Assembly (NCBI GenBank): GCA_038247995.1 | Contig: JBBRUG010000026.1 | Span: 1-30,991, forward strand | Direction: 5' to 3' | Source of the DNA: JBBRUG01 sp038247995 | GTDB taxonomy: Bacteria > Chloroflexota > Chloroflexia > Chloroflexales > Chloroflexaceae | DNA: 30,991 nt | Part shown: one piece after another, positions 8,195 through 16,030 of the stretch | Layout of the letters: each line of letters opens with the position of its first letter | Numbering within the stretch: the stretch's first letter is position 1 | Translations under genes and position numbers: made by a program | The notes under the pieces: model-generated | Database searches by the model: none | What the model was told of the DNA's origin: nothing | The model's input: the letters and a program-made list of their open reading frames with translations, nothing else

Positions 8195-9448
8195 ATGCGC
8201 ATCCTCCTTCTCACTCAGGTGCTCCCGTTCCCGCCTGATGCAGGGCCGAAGGTCAAAACCTACAACCTGCTTCAATATCTGGCCCGCCACCACGAAGTGA
8301 CGCTCGTTTCGTTAGTACGCTCGGCGGCGGAAGCCGAACGCGCCGACGCCTTGCGCGATCTGTGCGCCGAAGTGTATACGGTGCAACTCAACCGCTCACG
8401 CCCGCGCGACCTCTACCATCTGGCTGGAAGCATGCTCAGCGGCGACTCGTTTCTGATGCGCCGCGACGAGTCGCATGAACTGCATACGCTCCTGCGCGAA
8501 CTGACTCGTCGGCAATCTTTCGACATTATTCACGCCGACCAGTTGAATATGGCCCAGTTCGCCGTCGATCTACCCGCCGGTGCCCGCGTGATCGACCAGC
8601 ACAATGCGGTCTGGACGATTGTGCAGCGCATGGCCGAGCACAGCAGCTATGCCAAACGGGTTGGCCTGGAATTGGAGGCGCGCCGGCTGCGCCGCTACGA
8701 GGCGCGCATCTGCGCCCGCTTCGACGGCATGCTCGCCGTCAGTGCGCCCGATCTGGCTTTCCTGGAACTGGCCGCTGCAGAAGCCGGCGTAACCCTGCCG
8801 CCCACCGAAATGATCCCCATTGCGGTTGATGCGCGAGGAGCGCCGCTGGTAGCGCGTACGGCCCACCCCACCACCATCCTCAGCATGGCGACAATGTTCT
8901 GGCCGCCGAACGTCGATGGCGTACTCTGGTTCGCCCGCAAAGTGTATCCGCTGGTTAAAGCGGCTTTTCCTGCTGCCGCGTTCGACGTTGTCGGCGCACG
9001 CCCGCCGGCCAGTGTGCGCCAGCTTAGCGTCGCTGAGCCGAGCATCAACGTCACAGGTTATGTCGCAGATCCGCAGCCCTACTTGGCGGCGGCGGCGGCC
9101 CTGATTGTGCCGGTGCGGGCCGGCGGTGGCATGCGCGTGAAGATCCTCGAAGCGCTGGCCCGCGGCCTCCCAATCATCTCAACTACAATCGGCTACGAAG
9201 GGATCGGGCTGACGCCGGGCCGGCACCTGCTGGTTGGTGATACACCCGCCGCCTTTGCCGAAGCCATACTCGCCGTCTTGCACGATCCCGCGCTTGGCCG
9301 GCGGTTGGCCGCTGCGGGGCGGGCTGTCGCCGAAGAGGTCTACGACTGGCGTGTCGTCAATCCGCAGGTTGAACTGCTCTATGCAGCCGCGCTCGCCCGC
9401 GCCGCCGCGCGCGATGGACATCTGATCGCCCGCGAGGTGGGCCTGTGA
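8195..9448 (+). CDS. family 4 glycosyltransferase
   Basis: 417 residues, start ATG 8195, five bases after the previous stop, with GAAGGG as ribosome site. It has a GT-B fold. The N-terminal acceptor domain opens with ILLLTQVLPFPPDAGPKVKTYN, where the glycine/proline loop binds acceptor. The C-terminal donor domain contains ATMFWPPNVDGVLWF, NVTGYVADPQPYL and the nucleotide-sugar site GGGMRVKILEALARGLPII near residues 309-327, including the conserved Glu. It should add a sugar to a lipid-linked glycan at the cytoplasmic face. Donor sugar is unknown. Its stop overlaps the start of a second family 4 enzyme, so the two are translationally coupled. Confidence 0.88.
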   Translation: MRILLLTQVLPFPPDAGPKVKTYNLLQYLARHHEVTLVSLVRSAAEAERADALRDLCAEVYTVQLNRSRPRDLYHLAGSMLSGDSFLMRRDESHELHTLLRELTRRQSFDIIHADQLNMAQFAVDLPAGARVIDQHNAVWTIVQRMAEHSSYAKRVGLELEARRLRRYEARICARFDGMLAVSAPDLAFLELAAAEAGVTLPPTEMIPIAVDARGAPLVARTAHPTTILSMATMFWPPNVDGVLWFARKVYPLVKAAFPAAAFDVVGARPPASVRQLSVAEPSINVTGYVADPQPYLAAAAALIVPVRAGGGMRVKILEALARGLPIISTTIGYEGIGLTPGRHLLVGDTPAAFAEAILAVLHDPALGRRLAAAGRAVAEEVYDWRVVNPQVELLYAAALARAAARDGHLIAREVGL

Positions 9449-10710
9449 TCACCATGCCGGCGTTACCAGACCGCCCCTTGTTACGCGGCGAACAGTTGCG
9501 CGTGCTCTTTGTGGCGCCCTATGTGCCGTCGCCCATTCGGGTGCGGCCCTACAACTTGCTGCGCGCCCTCGCCGCGCGTGGCCACACCATCCACCTGATC
9601 TGCCCGACACGCAACGCAGCTGATCTGGCGGCATTGGAAGAACTGCGGCCCTTTTGCACCGCAACCGCCGTGCCGCTAAGCAGTACAGCAACCATGCTGG
9701 CGTATCTGCGCGCCCTGGCTGGCGATCTGCCGCTCCAGGCCGCCCACTGCCTAACGCCGGCCTTCGTGCGGGCCATCCGCGCAGCGCTCGCCACCGGCGC
9801 CTACGATGTTGTGCATATTGAGCATTTACGCGCCGCCGAAATCGCCTACCAGGCTGTAGCGGAGTTAGCCGATCCGCCGCCACTCGTGCTCGATGCGGTC
9901 GATAGCATCAGCCTGCTCTTCGAGCGCACCATCCGACGCAATCCGACCCTGAAAACCCGCGCCGTCACCCTGCTTGATCTCGCCCGCACGCGGCGCTATG
10001 AAGCCGCCTACAGCCGCCGCTTCGCCCAGATCGCAATCACCTCGCCGGAAGATCGCTGGGCCGTTGCCACCCTACGCGAGCGCTTTAACGAGCCGGATAA
10101 CGCCCCAATTACGGTTGTGCCGAACGGCGTTGATCTGGCGTATTTTCAGCCCACCGGCGCGCCGCGTGAGCCCGCCACGATCGTCTTCAGCGGGAAGATG
10201 AGCTACCACGCCAATGAGGATGCGGCGCTTTACTTATTGCGCGAGATTATGCCGCTGGTCTGGCGGAAACAGCCTGCGGCGCGGGTCGTGATCGCCGGCG
10301 CCGGGCCAGGGCCGGCCTTGCTCGCCCAGCGTAACGCCGAGCGCGTGACGATAACCGGCGCCGTGCCCGACTTGCGGCCCTACCTCGCCGGCGCAACCAT
10401 GGCCGTCGCGCCGATTCGTTATGGCGTCGGCGTGCAAAACAAAGTGCTGGAGGCTATGGCAATGGGCACGCCGGTTGTTGCAGCACGGCAAACCACTGTC
10501 GCCCTAGGCGTAGTGCTCGGCGTCGAACTACGCGTCGCCGACGACGCGGCAAGCTTCGCCGCACAGATGCTAAGCCTGCTAAACAACCCGGCCCAACGGA
10601 AAAACCTCGCTAGGGCTGGTCGGGCGTATGTCGAGCGCGCACACAGCTGGGCAACCAGCGCGGCGCTGCTGGAGGAATGTTATCGCGCCGCAGTTGAACA
10701 GCGCCGGTAA
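9445..10710 (+). CDS. family 4 glycosyltransferase (second)
   Basis: 421 residues from GTG 9445, which overlaps the preceding TGA in a GTGA junction. ATG 9454 is an alternative start three codons in, but GAGGTGG at 9434-9440 is placed better for the GTG. It is a GT-B enzyme with VLFVAPYVPSPIRVRPYN near residues 20-37 at the acceptor loop, FSGKMSYHANEDAALYLL beginning the donor domain, ITGAVPDLRPYL, and YGVGVQNKVLEAMAMGTPVV with the nucleotide-binding Glu. It resembles the GT4 gene before it in domain plan and length. The two may be old duplicates that add consecutive residues. Specificity is not readable from sequence. Confidence 0.88.
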   Translation: MITMPALPDRPLLRGEQLRVLFVAPYVPSPIRVRPYNLLRALAARGHTIHLICPTRNAADLAALEELRPFCTATAVPLSSTATMLAYLRALAGDLPLQAAHCLTPAFVRAIRAALATGAYDVVHIEHLRAAEIAYQAVAELADPPPLVLDAVDSISLLFERTIRRNPTLKTRAVTLLDLARTRRYEAAYSRRFAQIAITSPEDRWAVATLRERFNEPDNAPITVVPNGVDLAYFQPTGAPREPATIVFSGKMSYHANEDAALYLLREIMPLVWRKQPAARVVIAGAGPGPALLAQRNAERVTITGAVPDLRPYLAGATMAVAPIRYGVGVQNKVLEAMAMGTPVVAARQTTVALGVVLGVELRVADDAASFAAQMLSLLNNPAQRKNLARAGRAYVERAHSWATSAALLEECYRAAVEQRR

Positions 10711-10716
10711 GCGCTT

Positions 10717-10782
10717 ATTGCGGATTGCGGATTGCGCTCACGACTGCGACTCACCGCACAACACGTACCACGTAACACGTAA
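10717..10782. repeat. two short heptamer repeat tracts before the first EmrE-like gene
   Basis: ATTGCGG-ATTGCGG-ATTGCG (10717-10736) and CACGTAC-CACGTAA-CACGTAA (10762-10782) both have a 7-base period. The second tract ends one base before the AAGGAG (10784-10789) of the next gene. They are too short for CRISPR and look like short tandemly repeated repetitive sequences. Confidence 0.7.
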
Positions 10783-10793
10783 CAAGGAGTCCT

Positions 10794-11159
10794 ATGAGTA
10801 CCTGGATGTTGATCCTGATGTCCACCCTGATGGGCATCGTCAGCCAGACCATGATGAAGTACGGCATGAACAACCTTGGCCCGGTGCGCCTGAGTGGCGC
10901 CAATGTGCCGCTGGCCGTCTGGCGGATCGCCCGCTCGCCGCTCGTGATCGGCGGATTAGTTATTTATGGCGTCGGCACTTTCTTCTGGCTCGTCACCCTC
11001 TCGCGGATCGATCTGAGCCTGGCGTATCCGTTTGCCACCCTGAGCCACGTGCTGCTTTTCCTGATCGGCTGGCTGGTGCTGCGCGAGAAAGTAAGCCCAT
11101 TACGGGCGGCCGGGGTGTTGCTCGTCTGCGTGGGAATGCTGATCGTGGCGATGTCGTAG
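10794..11159 (+). CDS. EmrE/EamA-like small transporter, ArnE/ArnF-like
   Basis: 121 residues, ATG 10794 behind AAGGAG. It has four hydrophobic helices at about residues 3-20, 38-64, 72-94 and 100-119, the small multidrug resistance layout. The motif FFWLVTLSRIDLSLAYP near residues 62-78 is typical of the ArnE/ArnF branch, whose E. coli members flip undecaprenyl-phosphate-aminoarabinose as a heterodimer. The Glu of drug-exporting EmrE (helix 1) is absent from this protein's first helix, which supports a flippase rather than a drug pump. A closely similar paralogue lies at 12161, with a DPM1/ArnC-like transferase between them. The carried lipid-sugar is unknown. Confidence 0.85.
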   Translation: MSTWMLILMSTLMGIVSQTMMKYGMNNLGPVRLSGANVPLAVWRIARSPLVIGGLVIYGVGTFFWLVTLSRIDLSLAYPFATLSHVLLFLIGWLVLREKVSPLRAAGVLLVCVGMLIVAMS

Positions 11160-11364
11160 CGCTGTTTCAACATAAACCCAGCTAAATCCCAGTAAATGGA
11201 TTGTCAGATCTCAGCCTAACCCAATTTAGAACGCCTTTAGGCACACGGTCGATACTTTATTTACGAACCCATTCCTCGCGCAAGATGCGTAATGCCTGCC
11301 TGAGCCGGGAGTTCTTTTCTATGCTAAAACCACGCGGGCCGGGTAGGTAGAAGGATTGCAGCCC

Positions 11365-12147
11365 ATGACACCACGGGATCTGTCCGTGATCATCCCTTGC
11401 TACAACGAGTCGGACGGCATCGCGGCCATGCGCGAGCGGCTGATGCATGTCCTGCCGGTTCTGCGTCAGCGTGGGAGCGTCGAACTGGTGCTGGTTGATG
11501 ATGGCAGCGTCGATGGTACCGGCGACTTGCTTGAGCAAACGTTTAGCGCTTGGCCGGAAGTTACCATTGCGCGCCACGCGCATAATCAGGGGCTCGGCGC
11601 TGCGTTACGTACCGGTCTGGCGCATGCGTCCGGCGCAGTCATCGTCACCACCGACAGCGACGGCACCTATCCCTTCACGCAGATCCCAGCGCTGCTCGAC
11701 AAGCTCCAACCCGGCGTGGATGTGGTAACGGCTTCACCCTATCACCCGGCGGGCGGGATCGCCAATGTGCAGGCCTACCGGATCTTCATCAGCAAGGGCG
11801 CCTCGCTGCTCTACCGCATGCTGCTCGACTGGCGCATTCACACTTATACGGCGCTCTTCCGCGCCTTCCGCCGCGAGGTCATCGAGGAGATTGCGCCGCG
11901 GATCAACCACAACGGCTTCCTGATGGTCACGCAGATGCTGGTTGAATCCGTTCTCGCCGGTTATCAGGTCGCCGAATACCCGACGATCTTGCAAGTACGT
12001 CAGGTCGGCGCATCAAAGGCGCGTATCGTGCGGATCACCCAGACCCACCTGCGCTATATGGCCGAGCTTGTGGGACGGCGCTTGCGTGGCGAACGCCCGG
12101 CAGCCCATTCCGATCGGCAGTTGCCGATCCCTTCGCGTGCCCGTTAA
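11365..12147 (+). CDS. DPM1/ArnC-like family 2 glycosyltransferase
   Basis: 260 residues. ATG 11365 is chosen because AAGGA at 11351-11355 is nine bases upstream of it. A TTG at 11356 would overlap that site. The GT-A domain opens with LSVIIPCYNESDGI, then ELVLVDDGSVDGTGD and NQGLGAALRTGL, with DSDGTYPF as the DxD metal site near residues 95-102. It has no membrane helices, so it resembles the soluble DPM1 type rather than the four-helix ArnC. These enzymes attach one sugar to polyprenyl phosphate. Flanking EmrE-like proteins would then flip the product. This division of work follows the ArnC/ArnE/ArnF precedent, and the sugar is unknown. Confidence 0.87.
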   Translation: MTPRDLSVIIPCYNESDGIAAMRERLMHVLPVLRQRGSVELVLVDDGSVDGTGDLLEQTFSAWPEVTIARHAHNQGLGAALRTGLAHASGAVIVTTDSDGTYPFTQIPALLDKLQPGVDVVTASPYHPAGGIANVQAYRIFISKGASLLYRMLLDWRIHTYTALFRAFRREVIEEIAPRINHNGFLMVTQMLVESVLAGYQVAEYPTILQVRQVGASKARIVRITQTHLRYMAELVGRRLRGERPAAHSDRQLPIPSRAR

Positions 12148-12160
12148 CGAGGTACTTGTT

Positions 12161-12607
12161 ATGCAGCAGGTGAATAACCCTGAGCTACCGGCGCTGGCCC
12201 CAGAGTTGGCCCCAGGCGGCAAGCTCGCCCAGAGTCGCATGTTCAGTACGGTGCTGGTGATCGGCTGTGCGCTGATGCTCAATGTCATCGGCCAGACGTT
12301 GCTCAAGTATGGCATGGGCGCGATGGGGCCGCTGAGCATCAACGCCGCCAACCTGCCGCAGATCGCCTGGCAGATGATGATCTCGCCCTACGTGATCGGC
12401 GGCATGATGGTCTATGCCATCGCCACATTCTTCTGGCTCGTGACGCTCTCGCGGGTCGATCTGAGCGTTGCCTATCCATCGCTGAGCCTGACCCAGGTGC
12501 TTGTCCTTGGGGTGGCCTGGCTGATCTTGCGTGAGGAGATTTCGCCCCTGCGGGTTGCCGGCGTGCTAGTGATCTGTTTAGGTATGTTGCTGGTCGCTCG
12601 ATCATAG
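12161..12607 (+). CDS. EmrE/EamA-like small transporter, second ArnE/ArnF-like subunit
   Basis: 148 residues from ATG 12161, with GAGG at 12149-12152 giving eight bases of spacing. A longer open frame extends upstream but overlaps the GT2 gene and is rejected. Residues 1-27 form a Pro/Ala-rich cytoplasmic tail absent from the paralogue at 10794. Four helices follow. FFWLVTLSRVDLSVAYP is nearly identical to the paralogue, and both share QT(L/M)(L/M)KYGM in helix 1 and LREExSPLRxAGVL before helix 4. Two diverged EmrE-like subunits within 1.5 kb suggest a heterodimer like ArnE/ArnF that moves a prenyl-phosphate sugar across the membrane. Confidence 0.86.
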   Translation: MQQVNNPELPALAPELAPGGKLAQSRMFSTVLVIGCALMLNVIGQTLLKYGMGAMGPLSINAANLPQIAWQMMISPYVIGGMMVYAIATFFWLVTLSRVDLSVAYPSLSLTQVLVLGVAWLILREEISPLRVAGVLVICLGMLLVARS

Positions 12608-12733
12608 GTTTAGTGCGTTTCTCGGCCTTCGTCACGGTATAAATTCCAACAATATCATGCAGTCAAGGATGCGCCGGAGCGCGATCCCTTTGATCACTGT
12701 GTCCACAATCCAGCCACCACCATGAGGAACGAT

Positions 12734-13363
12734 ATGAATCAGCTTAATGTGTACCTCCGCGAAGTCTCTCAGGTGCTGCAGCAACTACCGCAACCGTCGC
12801 TCAACGCGATCGCCGACGCCTTGTGGACAACCTACGAGCGCGACGGCACAATCATCGTCTGCGGCAATGGCGGCAGCGCCGCAACCGCATCGCATTTCGC
12901 CTGCGACCTGGCGAAGTGGACGATTCGGCCCGGAGCGCGGCGGGTGCGCGCCCTCGCCCTCACCGACAACATTCCAGTGATGACGGCCTTCGCCAATGAT
13001 CAGAGCTACAGCGACGTTTTTGTGGAGCAACTGATGACCCACTACCGCCCCGGCGATCTGCTCTTCGCCATCTCGGGCAGCGGCAACTCGGCCAATGTGC
13101 TGCATGCCGTTGCCTGGGCAAATGAACAGGGCGCCGAAACGGTCGGCATCACCGGTTTCGACGGCGGCAAACTGGCCCGACTGGCCCGGATCTCGCTGCA
13201 CGTGCGGAACAACCACATGCCCCAGGTCGAGGATGTCCACAGCACGATCTGCCATGCCCTGGCCGTCGAGATGGGCCTGCGGATCGAGCAGAGCCAGCTT
13301 GAACTCGCCCAATTGCCGAGTTTCCCGTTAATGGCCCAGGCCGTTGGTGGAGGCGCGCAATGA
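12734..13363 (+). CDS. SIS-domain phosphosugar isomerase, GmhA-like
   Basis: 209 residues if ATG 12734 is used. GAGGA at 12724-12728 is its ribosome site. The in-frame ATG at 12722 overlaps that site and is unlikely. The single SIS domain shows VCGNGGSAATASHF near residues 42-55 and AISGSGNSANVLHA near 110-123, the two phosphate-binding loops, plus VEDVHSTICHALAVEMG at the C-terminus, as in GmhA sedoheptulose-7-phosphate isomerase, which makes D-glycero-D-manno-heptose-7-phosphate. The kinase and phosphatase of that pathway (HldE/GmhB) are not in this window, so heptose synthesis is a possibility only. Its stop overlaps the start of the aminotransferase (ATGA). Confidence 0.86.
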   Translation: MNQLNVYLREVSQVLQQLPQPSLNAIADALWTTYERDGTIIVCGNGGSAATASHFACDLAKWTIRPGARRVRALALTDNIPVMTAFANDQSYSDVFVEQLMTHYRPGDLLFAISGSGNSANVLHAVAWANEQGAETVGITGFDGGKLARLARISLHVRNNHMPQVEDVHSTICHALAVEMGLRIEQSQLELAQLPSFPLMAQAVGGGAQ

Positions 13364-14469
13364 TCCCAATCGCCCGTCCCCTTGTCGGCGTCGAGGAAGA
13401 AGAAGCCGTTATCGCGGTGCTGCGCTCGGGCATGCTCGCCCAGGGGCCACAGGTGGCGCGCCTGGAAGCCGCCTTCGCCGAACTCTGTGGGGTGCGCCAT
13501 GCAGTTGCCGTCAGCAACGGCACCGTAGCGCTCTTTATGGCCCTGCTCGCCAACGGCGTTGGTCCCGGCGATGAAGTGATTACAACGCCTTTCAGCTTCG
13601 TCGCGACGGGCAATAGTGTGCTGATGGCCGGTGCACGGCCCGTCTTCGTCGATATCGATGCGCAGCGTTTTAACCTCAATGTGCAGCAGATCGAGGCCGC
13701 GATCACCGAGCGTACCCGGGCGATTATGCCGGTGCATCTGTACGGCCATCCGGCCGAGATGGCGGCGATCCTCGATCTGGCCGAGCGCTACGAACTGGCA
13801 ATCATCGAGGACGCGGCGCAGGCAGTCGGCGCAACGTACCACACCCGACCGATCGGCAGCTTTGGTACGGCCTGCTTCTCGCTGTATGCCACCAAGAACA
13901 TTATGTCCGGCGAGGGCGGCATGATCACCACCGACGACGCTGCCGTCGCCGACCAACTCTGCCTGTTACGCAGCCACGGCAGCCGGGTGCGTTACTACCA
14001 CGAAATGCTCGGCTACAACTTCCGTATGACCGATCTCCAGGCGGCAATCGGCCTGGCCCAACTCGCCAAACTGGAACATTTCACCGCACGGCGGATCGCC
14101 AATGCCGCCTTCCTGAACGCCCAGATCAAGCATCCGGCCGTGATCAAGCCAAGCGCGCAACCGCATGTCCGCCACGTCTATCACCAGTACACGCTGCGCG
14201 TTCACGGCGATCGTGATGCCGCAGTACGCCAACTGACCGCACAGGGCGTCGGCAGCGCTGTTTTTTACCCGCTGCTGATCCCGCATCAGCCGCTCTATCG
14301 TGAGCAAGGCTACCAGTCCTACCTGCCGGTTGCCGAACAGGCCTGCCAAGAAGTGCTCGCCTTGCCGGTTCACCCGGCGCTCAGCGAAGCCGATCTACAC
14401 CAGATCGCCGCCGCAGTGAACGCATTGGAACTCGAGCCGACGCTGGCGGCAACCCATTCAGGAAGTTGA
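13360..14469 (+). CDS. DegT/DnrJ/EryC1/StrS-family nucleotide-sugar aminotransferase
   Basis: 369 residues starting at ATG 13360 in a four-base overlap with the SIS gene, with TGGAGG upstream. It is a fold-type I PLP enzyme. SNGTVALFMALLA near residues 52-64 contributes phosphate binding, IIEDAAQAVGA near 148-158 has the Asp that contacts the pyridine nitrogen, and Lys179 in YATKNIMSGEGG forms the Schiff base. The family transfers an amino group from glutamate to a keto-sugar nucleotide. A Gfo/Idh/MocA dehydrogenase at 17570 could supply a 3-keto substrate as in WlbA/WlbE-type pathways, though the two are separated by two genes. The final amino sugar cannot be named. Confidence 0.9.
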   Translation: MIPIARPLVGVEEEEAVIAVLRSGMLAQGPQVARLEAAFAELCGVRHAVAVSNGTVALFMALLANGVGPGDEVITTPFSFVATGNSVLMAGARPVFVDIDAQRFNLNVQQIEAAITERTRAIMPVHLYGHPAEMAAILDLAERYELAIIEDAAQAVGATYHTRPIGSFGTACFSLYATKNIMSGEGGMITTDDAAVADQLCLLRSHGSRVRYYHEMLGYNFRMTDLQAAIGLAQLAKLEHFTARRIANAAFLNAQIKHPAVIKPSAQPHVRHVYHQYTLRVHGDRDAAVRQLTAQGVGSAVFYPLLIPHQPLYREQGYQSYLPVAEQACQEVLALPVHPALSEADLHQIAAAVNALELEPTLAATHSGS

Positions 14470-14473
14470 GATT

Positions 14474-15829
14474 ATGATTGATATTATTGGCGGCGGCATT
14501 CTTGGCCTGACGCTGGCCTACGAAATGCTCAAGGGCGGCGAGCAGGTGCGCGTCTGGGAGCGTGCGCCCACCCTCGGCGGCCTCATGGGGCGCACGACCT
14601 TCGATGAGCTCGACGGCGTCAGTTGCGACCGCTACTACCACGCCATTCTCAACAGCGACCGCACGCTGATGGGCCTGATGGAAGAGCTTGGGCTGCGTAA
14701 CCGCGTGCAAATGGTTTCGACCAAGATGGGCTTCTACCACGCCGGTCAGTCGTACCCGATGAGCACGCCGCTCGAATTCCTCAGCTTTCCGCCGCTGAGC
14801 ATGCTCGACCGCTTGCGCCTGGCCTATACGATCCTCGCTTGCCGGCGGATCAAAGATTGGCGCGCCCTGGAGCAGATCCCGGTCGCCGAGTGGCTGAACG
14901 GCCTGAGCGGCGAGCGAGCTACGCGGCATATCTGGTCGCCGCTCCTACGCGCCAAGTTCGACGGCGACTTCAGCCAGGTGCCGGCCACCTACATCTGGTC
15001 GCGCCTCGTGCGCACCACCGATACGCGCACCAAGGGCGGCAGCCAGGAGCTGATGTGTTACCTGCCCAACGGCTACCAGGAACTGATCGATGCGCTGGCG
15101 GCGGCAATCCGTACCCGCGGCGGCACAATCACCACCGGCGCAACCGTCGATCAGGTGCGCGTCGTCGGTGAGCGAGTTGTCGGCCTTACAGTTGATGGCC
15201 AGGATATCGCCAGCAACGGCGTGGTGATCACCACCCAGACGCCGGTAGCGCGCCGCTTGCTGCCGCCCGAAGCCGCTGCCGTCGCTGAGCAGTGGGGCCG
15301 CCTCGACGGCTATCTCGGGATCGTCTGCATGTTGCTGGTGCTCAAGCGCCGGCTCACACCATACTACACGCTGAACATCACCGACGAGCGCATTCCCTTC
15401 ACCGGTGTGATCGAGACGACCAACCTGATCGATCCCAAACACGTCGGCGGTTACCACCTGGTGTACCTGCCGAAGTATGTAGCCCCGAACAGCCCATACG
15501 CGCGCATGCCCGATGCCGAGCTGAAAGACACCTTCCTCGGTTACCTGCGCCAGATGTTCCCCGACCTGCGCGACGAAGATATTGCCGCCGTGCGGATTGG
15601 GCGCGAGCGTTATGTCGAGCCATTGCACCCAGTTGGCATGACCGACCTGATCCCGGCGCTGCACAGCGCAGTAACCGGCCTGTACCTAGCGAATACCGGC
15701 CAGATCTATCCCCACCTCACCAATGGCGAGTCGGTCTGCGCGTTCGCCCGTAAGGTGGCCGGCGATGTCCAGCGCGATGCGCCGCGCCGGGCGGCAGCAG
15801 TAACAGCGCACACGACGGTGGTTGCCTAA
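14474..15829 (+). CDS. FAD/NAD(P)-binding amine oxidase-like protein
   Basis: 451 residues from ATG 14474, four bases after the aminotransferase stop. The N-terminus IDIIGGGILGLTLAYEM is a GxGxxG dinucleotide-binding fold, followed by the second FAD motif GGLMGRT near residues 36-42. The C-terminal stretch LYLANTGQIYPHLTNGESV closes the FAD site. The overall plan is that of the protoporphyrinogen oxidase/UDP-galactopyranose mutase/amine oxidase group. Members of this type recur in polysaccharide clusters with unknown reactions. It probably acts in the cytoplasm on a sugar or prenyl substrate, by context. A true haem enzyme is unlikely in this setting. Confidence 0.82.
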   Translation: MIDIIGGGILGLTLAYEMLKGGEQVRVWERAPTLGGLMGRTTFDELDGVSCDRYYHAILNSDRTLMGLMEELGLRNRVQMVSTKMGFYHAGQSYPMSTPLEFLSFPPLSMLDRLRLAYTILACRRIKDWRALEQIPVAEWLNGLSGERATRHIWSPLLRAKFDGDFSQVPATYIWSRLVRTTDTRTKGGSQELMCYLPNGYQELIDALAAAIRTRGGTITTGATVDQVRVVGERVVGLTVDGQDIASNGVVITTQTPVARRLLPPEAAAVAEQWGRLDGYLGIVCMLLVLKRRLTPYYTLNITDERIPFTGVIETTNLIDPKHVGGYHLVYLPKYVAPNSPYARMPDAELKDTFLGYLRQMFPDLRDEDIAAVRIGRERYVEPLHPVGMTDLIPALHSAVTGLYLANTGQIYPHLTNGESVCAFARKVAGDVQRDAPRRAAAVTAHTTVVA

Positions 15830-15854
15830 TAGTCTGGCACCGTAAGCTGATGGA

Positions 15855-15976
15855 CGATGTAAGGGCGAACCCTACGTGTCCGTCCCCGCCCAGGCGCCGG
15901 CAACCGCTCCGGTAAAGCGGTAGCGATGTAAGGGCGGACCTACGTGTCCGTCCCCGCCCAGACGCCGGCAGCCGCT
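15855..15976. repeat. two diverged copies of a ~53-bp intergenic repeat
   Basis: About 15855-15908 and 15924-15976 share GATGTAAGGGCG, CTACGTGTCCGTCCCCGCCC and CGCCGGCARCCGCT with a few substitutions and a one-base indel. They lie between the FAD oxidoreductase and the sugar transferase, with a small inverted repeat (CCGCTCCGGTAAAGCGG) between copies. Sequences of the type GTAAGGGCGGACCTACGTGTCCGTCCC are common dispersed intergenic palindromes in Chloroflexota-like genomes. Confidence 0.8.
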
Positions 15977-16030
15977 CTTCGCTCGCAGGCATCAAGCTCT
16001 CAACTGGGTACACGTTAGGGAGGCTATGGC

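Noticed and set aside
11942..12160. Upstream extension of the second EmrE-like frame
   Set aside because: It overlaps the GT2 gene. ATG 12161 has GAGG at the right distance and the extension has no matching domain.
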